Shown piece by piece: positions 22,553-34,811 of a stretch of DNA of 64,000 nucleotides (position 1 is its first letter; every line of letters starts with the position of its first letter). A program made the translations under genes and the position numbers. The stretch is from Biscogniauxia marginata (lineage: Eukaryota; Ascomycota; Sordariomycetes; Xylariales; Xylariaceae), in assembly GCA_022695795.1 (NCBI GenBank), contig MU404061.1:558001-622000 (forward strand), written 5' to 3'. The notes below the pieces were generated by a model, which worked only from the letters and a program-made list of their open reading frames with translations, ran no database searches and was not told the DNA's origin.

Positions 22553-24494
22553 TCAACCATTCTTTGTCAACGATGCCCTCAATGCCAAAGGTTCGACGCT
22601 GAGTACACTCCCATCTGCGTCGAGAGTGAACACGAATTGGTCGAGGGGCATATTCGCGTAGACCGCCGTTGTCTGACTGACCCAGGTTCCGCAATTCGTA
22701 GAAAACATTTTGCCGTCCCGATCCGGCACGTCCAGATTCTCAACGAGGGCCTTGAAAGCGACCCTCTTGGTGCCGTCCTCGTCGGTCGCCTCGAGGCCCG
22801 TGGGGTACAGCCGTATGCTCGGCTGCGTGACGTCGTAGTTGAGGGTGTAACGCACCGCCACGTTTATCATGTTGGTCCCGTTGCTTATCCAGCGGTCGAC
22901 GCCCAGCCCGGGCCTCTCCGGATCCGTGCTCAGCGCGACGGTGCTGTTCAGGGCCTCGTCGCTGCTCGAGTACGTGCCGGCGTACATCGCGTCTGCCTCC
23001 TCCCTCGCGACCGTGTCAATGGCGGGGAGGAGCACCGCGCCGATCGCGTCCGCAATGTCCCAGTTGGCATTGCCGGGCCAGGCACCGGCGAGGAGCGCAA
23101 CAATGCCAACATCGTAGTCCGGGAGCAGTACTATCAATGACGCGTACTTGTTTATGCTGCCGGCCTTGTTATAGGCGTCTACGATGCGATTCGTGAGCCC
23201 GCCTGTCCCAAGGGGTATTCGCCTGACACCCCAAGGGTACGACAGCCCTTCGTGTATCCCCGCTGTCAAACTAGCCGGTTTTAGCCAGCGGCGCGTCTGG
23301 GTCGGCGATATCACAGTATTTCTGAAGATCGCCCGGCCAAGCGACGACAGGTCGTTCACCGAAGAGTACATGTTTCCAGTTCTGCGTATATCATGTCAGA
23401 AGATTGCTACTCCGGTTAATAACCACTACTAACTGGGATAGGACAAATACTTACGGACTTGCCTCGCCGAGGTCAAACGCCCATCCATCCTGGCCATTCG
23501 GTGGTATGACACCAAGGTTATCGGCCGGCTTCTGATAATGCGTGTCTTTCAAACCCAATGCGTCTATTATATCGGACTGGACCATTTCTGGAAAGTCCTT
23601 CTGAGTGATCGCCTCTAGCGCGTAGGCGAGAAGCTGATAGGCGAGGTTTGAATAGCCAGCGGTCTGGGCTGGTGCGAACGAGGGCGGCACCGAGGCAAGG
23701 CCAGTGAAGAGCTCTGTTCACATCTCATTAATCAATTTCGATGAAGAAATTCTCAAGATAGTGCTTACGGGCCCGGTTGCATAGAATAGCTTCACCGCAT
23801 ATAGGAGTCATGTTCCTTTGCGCGGGTGGGAACCCTTGTGCCTGGAGAACGGTCTGGTTGTTCTCTTGAGTCAATTCTCCTTCTAGAGCATCTATGTAGT
23901 GTCTTATCATTAGTAGCCGCTCTGATTCTTGGGATTATCATTGTTCGACGCACAGTCCCTTACAATCCCAGCCATGTGACTAGCTAAATTGCCCAGGGTA
24001 ATATCACTCCAAGCAACGTTCATGATAGGGTCATACTGGGCTTTCCCTGCTAGCAGCTCCAACTCGGGAACAAATCTTGTTACTGGTGTATTCCAGTACG
24101 AATCCCCAGCTTCGGCCAGAAAGGTCATAATTGTAAAGATCTTTGTAAGGCTGCCGAGTCGATATATGGTGTCTCCGCCTACTGATGTTACTCCCGGATT
24201 GTCGTCCCTTAGAAGATCCATGGCCGTATGGTAGTGCTCCCAGAGCGGCTCATCACTAGATGCCGAGAAGACCTGAATTGACCACGACGTGTAGTTTGGA
24301 TTGGTGGCTGGATCCGCACCGCGCGCATCGAACGTCGCGGTAAGATCGGACAAGATGGTCTGAATCGTTTCCGATGCTGCCAGGTTTGTGGGCTTCGGGA
24401 ATGCCGGCCCCGGATAAGGACAGTTTGGAATCCCATAAACTGCCAGTATCTCCGTCGCGATGAACGCGAGAGAGAATAGCGAAGGGACACGCAT
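22553..24494 (-). CDS. Secreted serine beta-lactamase-like hydrolase
   Basis: Four exons on the minus strand, 24494-23954, 23891-23769, 23713-23455 and 23381-22553, encode 583 residues. The introns are 62, 55 and 73 nt and every junction keeps the frame. The first intron (GTGCGT..TACTAAT..TAG) restores the family block GIVRDYALEGEL. Residues 1 to about 21 form a signal peptide. The catalytic SxxK is S115-LT-K118 (RLGSLTKIF), the YxN motif is Y242-S-N244, and KAGSINKYAS may stand for the third conserved box. The C-terminal roughly 150 residues form an extra domain common in this fungal group. The fold is that of class C beta-lactamases and DD-peptidases. Fungal members may act as esterases, amidases or transacylases, so the substrate is unknown. 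It shares strand with the Zn2Cys6 gene, whose coding region ends about 1.1 kb upstream of it. Confidence 0.9.
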
Positions 24495-25607
24495 CCTAGC
24501 TACCTAGTTATCTCGTCTCAGTCCCAGCACGGTTGGGCTAATTCGAAGCAGAGACGATTATAAAGTGTCGTCTATTTACAATGGGACCCGAACTAGTATT
24601 TATCATAGAATATTTACTTCCACAGACTTAAATAGACACGGGAGCACCGTTATTTCTTGGCAATATACTCTTTCTAATTGAGGAAGTCTTCAAACCGGGT
24701 TGCCGGCCAAGCATGCAGGTGCGAATAGTTTCACTGGTACGCATGTGATAAGCCTAGCTAGACAAGGCAATGTGTCGTCACTCACGTGGTAATTTAACAT
24801 AATACTACTCTGCTTTCTGGATCTTCAACACTTTTATCCGAAAACGAGGTATAATGGCACGTACCGTTATCTTTCCCGGCTGAATGCGGACTACGCCTTT
24901 GCGAAATTGGATCAAGGAACCGTGGTTCCGTCTAAACGGACTGGACCCTGAGGTGTAACGAGTTTGTCCATATTAAATGACGGCGTAAATTCTCGGACGG
25001 GTTGAAAGACGTATGTGTGCTTGAGAAATACTGGGAGGATCGGCCTGACCTCCCGTCTTTATCAGCAAGGGAGTTCTGCATAGAAATACCGTAGCCAAGG
25101 AGTCGGCGCACCTAAATAGAGTATTGTATCTAATAATTTTCTAGAAGGATATTATACCTAATCAATTACCTTGAAGTAATAATGGAAAGTAATAACGTGA
25201 AGCCCTCAGAAGTCGAAATCACAACAAATATAGACAGCACGCCAAACATGTCGCTATACGTATCTTAAGAACTTATCATATAATCTAGTGTGCCTTATAG
25301 GAAAATATTTTTAATTTCCAGACGTAGAATTAAGAGTAAATTTTCAGGGATTTATTTCTTGATGTCGTATCTAGTTCTTCCCATTGGAATAGAAAGATGT
25401 GCAAAGATACGTGTGTAGGCCTAGTATACATCGTATCTAACTTACAATAAGAGGGGAAAATTCCCCACACGTGCTATAAAACAAAAGAAAGATATCTATT
25501 GTCGCAGGACATATAGCAAGAAATCAAAGCGAAGCCAAGCACTTGTCACTAGGTATATAAAAGCACAAAGTCTAGCCCAATCAACCCCCCCTACCCATCA
25601 ATCTCCC
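24495..25607. promoter_or_regulatory. Upstream region of the beta-lactamase-like gene
   Basis: No gene is seen. A TTTATAATC stretch lies about 60-70 nt before the start codon on the minus strand and could be a TATA-like element. The far end holds the 3' UTR of the Zn2Cys6 gene. I see no clear CGG inverted repeat that would be a binding site for the neighbouring regulator. Confidence 0.35.
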
Positions 25608-27471
25608 CTACGTAAGAAACAAAAACGGCCGATCAAAGCACTCGTCCCACGCCGTCCTCCCGGAGCCCCAGAACCGCCTCAGCACGTCCGCCGCCGCGAA
25701 CGCGACCGCGGACCCCGTATGCCGCCCCACAGCGCGGATCTCGTCCTCGACGAAGGCGCGCTCGAGGCCGCTCCCGCGCGCGGCCGGCACGCCCGCGACC
25801 GCGAGCGGCCACAGCAGCGGGCTCTTGTGCTGCGGGCGGGCGGCGAGCGCCCGCTTCAGGTCCGGCAGGATGCGGTCGTAGTGGGCGCGGGCCGCGGCCT
25901 CGAACTCGTCTGTTTCGGGGGACGACGAGGGGAGGGAAGGGGAAAGGGGAAGGGGGACGAGGCCGACGGAGCGCAGAGACAGCACGCAGTAGAGCGCCGC
26001 GGCCGACTGGTAGATGCGCCCGAACAGGACCCACGTGTCCGGGTCCAGCAGGCCCTTGCGCGCGGCGCTCGCCGCCGGGGAGAAGGCCTGGATGCGCCGG
26101 AGGAGGTCCAGGGCCTCGCCGTTGCCGCCATCGTTATCGTCGTCGGAGCAGGCGGTGATGGCGCGCGCGGCTTTGGCGCGCAGGTGGTTGATGCGGATTA
26201 CGAGCAGGAGCAGCTCGGGCGGGCACAGCGTGCCGAGGTAGGCCGGGGAGATGCCGTCGCCGTAGGCGCGCTTCACGGCGTCGAGCTGGCTCGGGTGCGT
26301 GACCCTCGTGATCTGGTCGTTGTGCGGGCTCGTCGAGTTCCCGAGGGCCTCCATGCTGTTCGTGAAATTTTTTTAGAAGAAGCATTAGCATATCGTGACT
26401 ACATCACGTATAGGTTTCATATCCCGTGAAGTGGGGTAGGAGAGGCTTGGGTTGTACTTACATGAGCATCCCGACGATGGCAGCCCTCATATGCGGAGAG
26501 GACTTGTAGTAGGCTAGGAAGCCCCCGCGGAGTTTGACCATCCTCGTGACGCCGTCGTAATGATAGCGCCAGTGTGATCTTGTGTTTTGTTGGAGCTGGA
26601 AAGATGTCTAATTAGATTATACGACGAAAAGTGTATATCCCCGAGAAGTCACTGGGTATAGGATAACGGCTAACTTACATCACAGGACATCAACATCATA
26701 GTGCCGCCGATGGTTATATCGCTCACCCGGGTCCGCTCCTTATTTATCAGTTCGTTGAGAGCCCGTATTCCTAGGGCATTCCAGTGGCACAAGACCGATA
26801 AGGCCCGCGACAGGGAGGAACGGTCAGTGTCCGGGGCTAGCTGGTTGATGTGGTGTGACATGGCGATACTAATAAACATGTATCGCAGAGCTGGGGGCAT
26901 ATATTGGTATAGCGACATAGGGGGTAGACCTATGCGGGAGTCGCATACAAGACCCTTGAGAGGCGACACGCTATGATACATGTCGATTGTATCTACAAGT
27001 CCTCTTGTTAGTCAAGTCTCCAAATTTAGAAGCGATGGAAGCCCAATCATAAGTATACGGGTGAGTGAACGGGTGGGGTGGCTTGCAGTAATAGACAGCC
27101 TTCATGGCAGAATAGTTGTCACTCTGCAGTTCGAAACGCAGTATGGTATTTACGACCTGCGACTTTGGAATCTCGCACACCTCGAGCCAGTCTGCCGGCT
27201 TCTCTGCCGGCTTACTGTTTCTGGTACTGGCACTGGTTTTGGCTTTGGCTTTGTTCGCCTTGGGTCGTCGGTTTCGAGACGTCACCTTGCCGGGCGTGAG
27301 CCATCTGAGCGGCTGGTGGTCGTCGTATCCTGGACAGACTATCCGTGCCTGCTGACACCTAGTGCATGTAGGTTGTGTAGAATCACACACCAGTCGTCGC
27401 CGTCGGCACTCCCAGCAATGCCTTTTTCGGCCATCGTCATGGAGTACTAACGACGACGTCTGCAGTTCCAT
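25608..27471 (-). CDS. Zn2Cys6 transcription factor with Fungal_trans_2-type domain
   Basis: Four exons on the minus strand, 27471-27059, 27003-26679, 26595-26462 and 26355-25608, give 539 residues. The binuclear zinc cluster is complete: C19-x2-C22-x6-C29-x6-C36-x2-C39-x6-C46, followed by a basic Lys/Arg-rich linker (about 60-85). The body has blocks typical of the Fungal_trans_2 family, including GLVDTIDMYHS, WRYHYDGVTRMVKLRGG and LGTLCPPELLLL. It should be a nuclear DNA-binding regulator. The first intron (55 nt, GTATAC..CTAACAAG) has a very short branch-to-acceptor distance and is the least certain junction. The last exon is far more G+C-rich than the first three. It lies upstream of the beta-lactamase-like gene on the same strand, so regulation of that gene is a guess from position only. 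Confidence 0.9.
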
Positions 27472-28388
27472 TCTCCCAAACTAGACTAGACTTGATGACT
27501 TATACGATAGTTAATTGATCGCTATATTAAGTGGAATGTTGGGTATCCGTTTATGGTAACAGAGGGTTTCACGCCGGGAACTCGCATCAACATGACTCAG
27601 GGACGGCGGAGATAGAACATTGTTATACTATAATTGCTCGATTGGGGCAGTGATGTGCCAAGCTTCGTCGTGCAGAGTCTTGGCCAAGATGCTCCCTAAA
27701 GGGGAATAGATGGCATCAAGTATGTATGAGGCGAAGCTCTCACATTGCGTCATTGCTAGTGCAATTAATAGTTGATAATTCACAGCTGAGTGTTAGAATA
27801 GTCATTCATTGGTTGAGCTGCGAATGGCTGCTTACGCTGTGCTACTACATGTAGATCAGGTACTTGTTGTGCATGTGTCAATTGGGTGAGTGCATGTGAA
27901 TCTCACCGTATTTGAATACGGGCTGAGAGCTAAGTGCTAAGTATGTACTACGCCGCCATCGCTACTAATGTAGTAAAACCATTCCTATAAAGTCTTAAGT
28001 TGACGCTTAGAATGAATATAGTGCAAACTCCAGGTCTTACATTTACCAAGCACGAATAGGGCACGAATAGGGGAAATAAGGCTAAGTGGTCCTTAACGGA
28101 TCAATTACTGCCTACATAAACTATCTAGGGGTTAGGAAAAAACAGCAATACCATATGGCAGAATCAAGTATCTTGCCAAAATCTTAGAATAGAAGCTTGT
28201 CGAGGACAGCTGCATCCATATAATAATCTGCCCTCCTTCACTGTGTCCTGAACTCCGGGGGTATGTGTCGTAGGAAAACTCCAGTCCACCTGCAACACGA
28301 TTGGACCATAACTTCGTCACTTCGATTGCGCATTCGTCGTGCCGTGAAAGATACTGACCACACCTATCCAGCTTCTCGTATATAAAGG
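27472..28388. promoter_or_regulatory. Region between Vid27 and the Zn2Cys6 gene
   Basis: No coding signal. The left part is the likely promoter of the Zn2Cys6 gene and the right part the 3' flank of vid27. Confidence 0.4.
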
Positions 28389-31067
28389 CTAGTAAGGCGA
28401 GTTCACAACATCATCCCTACCTAGCTTGTATCGTCCACTTTCTCTCGTTCCTACTCTACCCGAACTTTTTCTGGGTGTGCCCAGCCGCTCGAAATTTCCA
28501 GCAATACTCTCTCGCGTTGGGCGTTTTAGTTTGTTCTTTCCAACCATGTTGACCTCGTTTGGCAGAGCAACGATGACGTTTTCATCAGTGCCAAATTTGA
28601 AGTCATCCGCCTTGACATCTTCCGTGTACCGCTTGATGATATATGGGGCTTTGGCGCCACGCAGGACTTTCTTCATGTTCCAGTCAACAATATAAGGGCC
28701 CGTCGCAGTAATTATCGAAGTCTCGTGGCTTGTCTGACTCGTATTGAACCGCGCAGGGGTAAACGTGACGCCCTTTCCAGTCTCATGGTGGAACTGGGCA
28801 ACGTGCTCGGGAGTAAGGGCAAGACGGCGAGGCTGCGGCTTCGAATCCGCCGCGAAGGCTTTCTCGAAGCCAAGCTTGCCCTCGTTCTTGCCAGACTTCT
28901 GCAGGGCATCTATAAGAAGCAGATATGTACGGCAGGTAGCTAGAATCCAACGACCATCTGCCGACACGTCGAGGCCGAGGATGGGCTCGCCTAGGGCAGG
29001 GATGTGAGTCTTGGCATTTATACCAAGGCGGTCGAAAAGGCGAATGTCACCCTTATTGGACGCAACCGCAACGTAGCCTTTTTCGGTTGTCGACACGGCA
29101 GAAAAGTCATTCTTGGAAGCATACTGCTTGAGCTGCGAGTCAACGAGCTTGGCGCCAGACAGTCGAGGATCGATCCGGAAGAGAGCATTGCGAGAGATAC
29201 CCAGGAAGGTCGGCTCATGCGTCATCTGGGCAAACTTGTTCTCGGGCGCAAAGGTGACGACAGGGATATCATCATGGACATTCCACTCATCGACAACCTT
29301 GCCGTATTCAAGATCCATTCGGTACAGCTTGTTTGGATCCGAGTCGTTTTGTAGAATCATGTTGCGATCTTCGTTGTGCAGCATGACCTTCTTGGGACTA
29401 AATAGCTGGCCTTTGGGAGTCTCAACCTTGGAAATATTGGTGGAGAATTCCAGGTTGTTATTTGGCGTGTGCTTGAACACCCCGATCTTAGATCCTCGGA
29501 TAACAAACGAGCGATCATACTTGTAACCGACAGCCAATCCAGAATTGGAGTTGGGATCTTGAGGTTGGGTGGCGACGTCGTCTTGGTCCTCCTCACTATC
29601 GTAATGTTCGCTTCTTGCCGCATCATCATCGGTCTCTTCGGTTTCCGGCTCCTCCTCTTCTTGCTCCTCGGTGGGTGCATCCTCCATCTTCAAGTCCTCA
29701 AAGGCATCGAGCACATACTGTCGCTCTTGTTCCTTCACCTTTGTCCACTTAATCTCGTTAAGCTGTTCCCAAAGGGCTCTCATCAAGCCTTCCTGGAATC
29801 TCTCGAGCGTCTTCTGGTCCTTGAACCTGAGCAACCACGAAAAAGCAGAACCGTCTTCGCTAAACTGGTTGAATATGAAGGACAGGTATTCAAAGTTGAA
29901 GACTGGGTTGATGTCCGCTATTACTGGGATGCCTAGCCACTCTCGCTCCTTACTAGCGACATGTAGCCAGTAATTCCAGTTCCCGATATCCGACACCTGG
30001 GCGGTGACGGAGGAATCTTGGAGGACGAACGAACCGGAAGGGAAATCAAAGAAATGGAGCTCTCCAATTTCCATCGACAGAATCTCGAGAGGCTCGGGTT
30101 GAGCAGGAACCTCAGGGGGAGCCGTCGGCTTGGCGGCATCGGCCTCCTGCTTTAATTGTTCTTCTGGTTCAGTTTCGGATTCTTCAAGAATGCGAGCTGC
30201 CGTGGGAGCATGCGATCTCTTGGCGCCGATGTTTGCTTCATTCTTGAGCTGGAACATGGCGTCTGATGATTCGATAGACCGAGCGTGGGTGGGACTGTGA
30301 ATCGGGCTTGCTTGTGGGATTGGTTGCTCGTCGTCGAACTCGAACTGTTCAAGATCGGCTGCGGACGCCGTGGTGTGTGGCTTTCGGTACTTTCGTTCGT
30401 ACTGGCACTGTTTTGCAATGCGCTCGAATGCTTCGACTTGGCTGGACTGGATCGAGGAGTCGCAGATAAACTCGTAGACGTCTCCGACGTCGCCACTCAG
30501 ATCTTTCCAGGCGAGGATCTTGTCAGAGCGGTCCCTGCCTTCGACACGGAAATGCAGAGCCTCATCCAGCAGGAAGGTCTTTTCGTCCCGCTCGGCAGCC
30601 AAGGCATCGATCTCGGCGTCCTCGCCTTCTTCCTCGGCCAGCAGCTCAGCCTCGCCTTCCTCGTAGACCCGCTGGACGACAAGCTGGTACTGATAGTCCT
30701 GGCCGGTGCGTCGAATGCGGGCAGCAGCGTCCTTGAAGATAAGCTCGGAGTATCCCTTGGGCGATAAGGGTCGAACGAGGTAGAGTTGGCCTTGTGGCAG
30801 CTCGATCATGGATTCTTGGCTGTTGCTGCCGAAGATGAGCTTGCCGACTGTGCGGGGGAGAGAAGGCTCGGGTTAGCAGAGGCAAAACAGGCAGGACTTA
30901 ATAGTAAGGTAGGACTTGGAGGATAGACGCAGAGAATGGAACGATGAAGAGGTGGATTGGTGGTCGGACCCCCAAATGCAATTTACCTCGATGCACATTC
31001 ACAAGCAGAGCGTCGTCCTCGTCATGAGGGGCAAAGAGCCAGACTTACCATTCTTGAGCACGAACAT
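28389..31067 (-). CDS. vid27: Vid27 family cytoplasmic protein
   Basis: Two exons on the minus strand: a 19-nt first exon (31067-31049) coding MFVLKN plus one base, and 30847-28389, giving 825 residues. The 201-nt intron begins GTAAGT and ends CACAG. Joining them yields MFVLKNVGKLIFGS, the conserved Vid27 start, which supports the tiny exon. The N-terminal part carries the LPQGQLYLVRPLSPKGYSEL block. The centre has acidic stretches (for example EEQEEEEPETEETDDD). The C-terminal half (KVMLHNEDRNMILQ, LGLDVSADGRWILATC) is the WD40-like beta-propeller domain of the family. Yeast Vid27 is linked to vacuolar import and degradation, but its biochemical role is unclear. Length is close to yeast Vid27. 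Confidence 0.94.
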
Positions 31068-31605
31068 GGCTGTCAGACTAGGGAATTCTTGTTCGCAAGC
31101 AAGCTCCGGTAGTCAATAGAGGAGATGGATTCCCGTGATGGGAGGATCATGCAGTAGCTGGTGGTGGGTTGGCGGGGTTGAAATAACAGGATCGCGACGC
31201 GGTCAACCGCCAAATGGTGTATTCGTTCTGGGATTTGTGATGTGACGAGGGTGGGAGGAAAAAAGAGACTAACGAGGAAGAGCTGCGTCATACTGGGTGG
31301 GAGAAAAGAAGTTGGTTGGCCTATGCTGGCCTTTCAACGGTGGATGGTGGGGCACCTGTGGCTGTGGCAGCGCCACTTCCAACAAGGCAGCACCTGCGTG
31401 GAGACGGCCAGACGCATAACCCCCCATCATGCAATTAAGATGAAGAGCTACAAGGATGTATTGATTGATTGCATTAGACGCTACTAGTCTCTTCCCCGAG
31501 TCCCAATTGCATAGCAGCATCGAAATTGAAACATATGCCAGCCAATGCCGTTCCCATCAACAGCCATTTCCCTGCGCGAGATGAATATTGCATGATTTCT
31601 CCAGG
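31068..31605. promoter_or_regulatory. Region between the SDR gene and vid27
   Basis: No gene. It is the upstream region of vid27 and the 3' flank of the SDR gene, both minus strand. Confidence 0.4.
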
Positions 31606-32376
31606 TTAATCCTTGTAATTATCTCCCAAGGCCCCGTACCACTTGTCGATAATATCGGCAGCTATACCTGCACCGATCGTTTCCGCGCCGCTCTCCAACT
31701 TCCCCGAGACCTCCTCCATGAACTCGTCCACCGACAGAGCGCTCGGGTTGTTCTCCTTCTTGTTGTCGTCCGGGTTTTCGCGGTCTCGGTGCAGGTCCGT
31801 AGCCACCGTCGGGGGCGCGATCTCGACGACTCGCACAACCGTGCCTTTCAACTGGCTCCTGAGGTTCATGGACCAGAGGTGCAGCCAACCTTTCGTGCCG
31901 TTATACACAGGGTTGACTATCGCGAATGGTACAAACCCCAGCACGCTCGACACATTGACGATGAGTGCATGCGGCTTGCTCCTCAGGTGCGGGAGCAGTC
32001 CTACCGCCAGGTGCAGAGGCCCGCGGATATTGATGTCGATCTCCTGGTCGGCTTTGGACAGGAGGTACTCGGCATCTTGATTCTTCACGTCCAGGGGTCG
32101 CTGAACCCCGGCATTGTTGACCAGGCAGTCGAGCTCGGGGTGCTCAGCGGTAATACGCTTGATGAAGTTTGGGATCTTGGATATTGATCCAGTGTCAAGC
32201 ACATAGTATCCCGCGGCTCCAATCTCCTTCGCCGTGCTTTGGAGGTTTGACTCGGTGCGCCCAGCAATCAGAACCTTCTTGTCCTTCGAGATAAAATATT
32301 TTGCGAGCGCCTTGCCGATGCCACCACCGCCACCGGTCACGAGGGCGCATTTGAAATCCATATTCTGATGCGTCAT
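31606..32376 (-). CDS. Short-chain dehydrogenase/reductase (classical SDR)
   Basis: A single exon of 256 residues. It carries the Rossmann cofactor motif T14-GGGGGIG (normally TGxxxGIG), the structural NNAG at 87-90, a Ser in NVSS (143-144), and the catalytic pair Y158-x3-K162 (YNGTK). AGRTE after the second strand, with an Arg at position 40, suggests NADP(H) rather than NAD(H). The start sequence MTHQNMDF offers two candidate Met residues (1 and 6). There is no signal peptide or membrane segment, so it is probably cytosolic. The overall pattern resembles DltE-like oxidoreductases. Substrate cannot be inferred. It is divergent from the C2H2 gene across about 1.7 kb. Confidence 0.93.
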   Translation of the reverse strand: MTHQNMDFKCALVTGGGGGIGKALAKYFISKDKKVLIAGRTESNLQSTAKEIGAAGYYVLDTGSISKIPNFIKRITAEHPELDCLVNNAGVQRPLDVKNQDAEYLLSKADQEIDINIRGPLHLAVGLLPHLRSKPHALIVNVSSVLGFVPFAIVNPVYNGTKGWLHLWSMNLRSQLKGTVVRVVEIAPPTVATDLHRDRENPDDNKKENNPSALSVDEFMEEVSGKLESGAETIGAGIAADIIDKWYGALGDNYKD

Positions 32377-34062
32377 GATGCGTGTGCAGGAGTGTTCAGT
32401 GAGACGAGAGATCGTGGAGCTTCGGTTAAAATATCAGTCGGCTCTCTCGAGTATTTAAACTCTGTTATGGCTCATGTTTCTACATAAGCTAGAGATCCTC
32501 AGGCCGAACACCGAAATATAAATAAATATTTCATGTCTTTGTCATGAAGGCGTCATACAAGTTTGTATACCTACTACCTACCTACCTACCTAAGGTGCTT
32601 AGCTAATTAGAACACAATACTGAGAATTGCGTTGCGCTAAATGCTGACAGTTTGGAAGATAATTGGCCACAGGGAAGATTATTAACCTAGAAATGGCAAT
32701 GTAACTTTATTCTCATAATGAAATATCCGTAGACGTCGGCGACAACTCGATCGATACTCTCGTATCTTCCGCTCTCCAAAAACTGCGCTTTTACTTTTAG
32801 ATGACCAGGTCTGATAGCAATGTTTTTAATGATCTATTATTATAGCGTCGTTTAATCTACTATAGATGGTGTTTACATCCTTGGTACTTGAATGCATACC
32901 AAATACTAGACCTTATGAATCCTCAAATCAGGAAGGATACTTGAATCTCTGGGTCCTTTATCCTCCAAAGGGTACTTTTTTGATATCGGATCACAAGTAA
33001 TGCCATTAAACTCCTTGTGATTCACGCAGCGTGGAGCAACAGGGAAGAATAATATGCCCATGTCACCTAATAAGTCCAGAATTAGGACTCCAATTAACAA
33101 TTGCAAGCAGAGCCGGAATTTTGGACAAGTAGCTGCGGAGTAAACAATTCAATGCTTTATCATAATCTATCTACCTCTGGGTATTTAAAGAGTGCAAGAA
33201 ACTTAGTTCAGCAATCCTAGTAGTCAGTTGAGTACCGAAAACCCGAATCTTGACGTGTCTGTAGATAGTATTTTTCCTTCATAGACTGGCACGTTTTATT
33301 TAATAAGAATCAAGAGTCACTGGCCTTCAATTATTACAGAGACTAGATAGACATTGTATCCATACCGTACATTTCTCGTTGTTTGAAGAAATTCAAACAT
33401 TTACCAGGTACCCCTTTCGTGTATGAAGAAATCTACGAACTATATTCTGGGGGTTGCGAGGGAAATCTCTTCAAAGAGAGAAGGGGCAATGTATTACCAG
33501 CGAAGAAGTTATATAGCGTGGCGCTTGATTAGCTTGGATTAAGGACAATACGGGAAGAAAACGAGGAATTATGTTTATGGCTATGAGATGAAGGATCGAT
33601 CTCGTCAGAATTTCAGTATCAAGGTTGCACGATGATGCATTTTGACTGAGATACTTTGTACAATTATTGAAGTGAGCAACAGTAACAATCGCTCCTATAG
33701 CCCCAGCAAGATCATATTCGACACGAAAATAATCAAGACACGAGGCTTCTATTGTATTGTATTATTTTTTTACTTTGAAATTTGTCAGTTGCTGCCCCGG
33801 ATACCGAGTGCGGCCCAATTACACGACATCTGCTGATCTAGTTTTCCCGGCCCAGCCTGACTGATTCATTCACTAGATAACTTCTAGCATTTACTCATAT
33901 ATGCCCTCTTGTCTCTATTGGTGGTTTCATCCCAGCACCTGATGTTTGCTTTCTCCATGTCACCTCTGCATCCATCTCAACACCACCACTCTATCCATAT
34001 GGACATCAAAACAAGAAACAACCCGCCAGCTCTCTCCTAAACAACCGAAACACGATTTAATA
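32377..34062. promoter_or_regulatory. Divergent intergenic region between SDR and C2H2 genes
   Basis: No supported gene. It contains a (CCTA)n run near 32573-32593 and T-rich patches. It must include both promoters. Confidence 0.4.
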
Positions 34063-34811
34063 ATGGACGGCCAGCAAGTCAACCAGCCACAACCAGGCAC
34101 AGGTATATACAGCATCCCATCAGCTACCCGTTTTCCTCTCGTATCCAGCCACGACGTCGGATAATTTAAATATGGAATCTACTCCGCCCCTTTTTTCAGA
34201 CCTTGAAGTAAACAAACGAGAAACTGACAGACTCATTAGGTACTGCCGGACAAAGCCCTAATGGCACCGAACCGATTCCCAAGAAACGAACTCCGCTACC
34301 AACAATTCGCTCGAGAAGAACCGCGCTGCCAACTGCACGTCCTGGACGTACCCCCACACCAGCTTCCCGTCGCAGCTTGACTCGCGTATCATTCGCCGTG
34401 GCTCGACTCCCCCAGCTCAGTCCACTCCAGCCCAGTGGGCCTGGGTTCCCAGCTACAGCCCAGGGTATCCCGTGTCCTACCTGCCACCTAGTACTCAAGA
34501 ATCCCCAGTCGTGGAGGCAGCACGTGAAAACGAAGCACATAGGCACCGTGTGTCACTGGCCAGGCTGCAACCGCACCTTCTCGACGGAAGTCCTGCTCTA
34601 CGAGCACCTCAAGTGGCACAACGAAGTCGCCGCCGTCAACAAGGACGAAACTAGATGTAACTGGCCTGGATGCGGGGCGCTGCTGTCCATGGAGCAGCAG
34701 GTGCGCCGGCACTTGCGCGGCCACACCGTCACGGCTCACAAGGCTGCCGCTGAGAATACTGAGGATGCCGCGGATGCTACGAATACTGAGGCGCCATCTG
34801 AAGGGACCTAA
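34063..34811 (+). CDS. Small C2H2 zinc-finger protein with three fingers
   Basis: Two exons, 34063-34102 and 34240-34811, give 203 residues. The 137-nt intron starts GTATAT, has a CTGAC branch motif and splits a Gly codon. The first 90 residues are Pro-, Thr- and Arg-rich and look disordered. Finger 1 is C92-x2-C95-x12-H108-x4-H113, finger 2 C118-x4-C123-x12-H136-x3-H140, and finger 3 C158 with H171 and H175 (first Cys C153). The WPGC spacing between the cysteines of fingers 2 and 3 is typical of fungal nuclear zinc-finger proteins. The tail is Ala/Glu-rich. It is likely a nucleic-acid-binding protein, possibly a regulator, but I do not recognise a named orthologue. The start is chosen because it gives a clean splice to the finger frame. 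Confidence 0.82.

Noticed and set aside
25719..26429. Plus-strand ORF of 236 codons opposite the last Zn2Cys6 exon
   Set aside because: Produced by G+C-rich third positions of the real exon; its sequence is low-complexity Arg/Ala/Glu.
30285..30767. Plus-strand ORF of 160 codons inside vid27
   Set aside because: Antisense shadow; the minus strand carries the conserved Vid27 N-terminal region.
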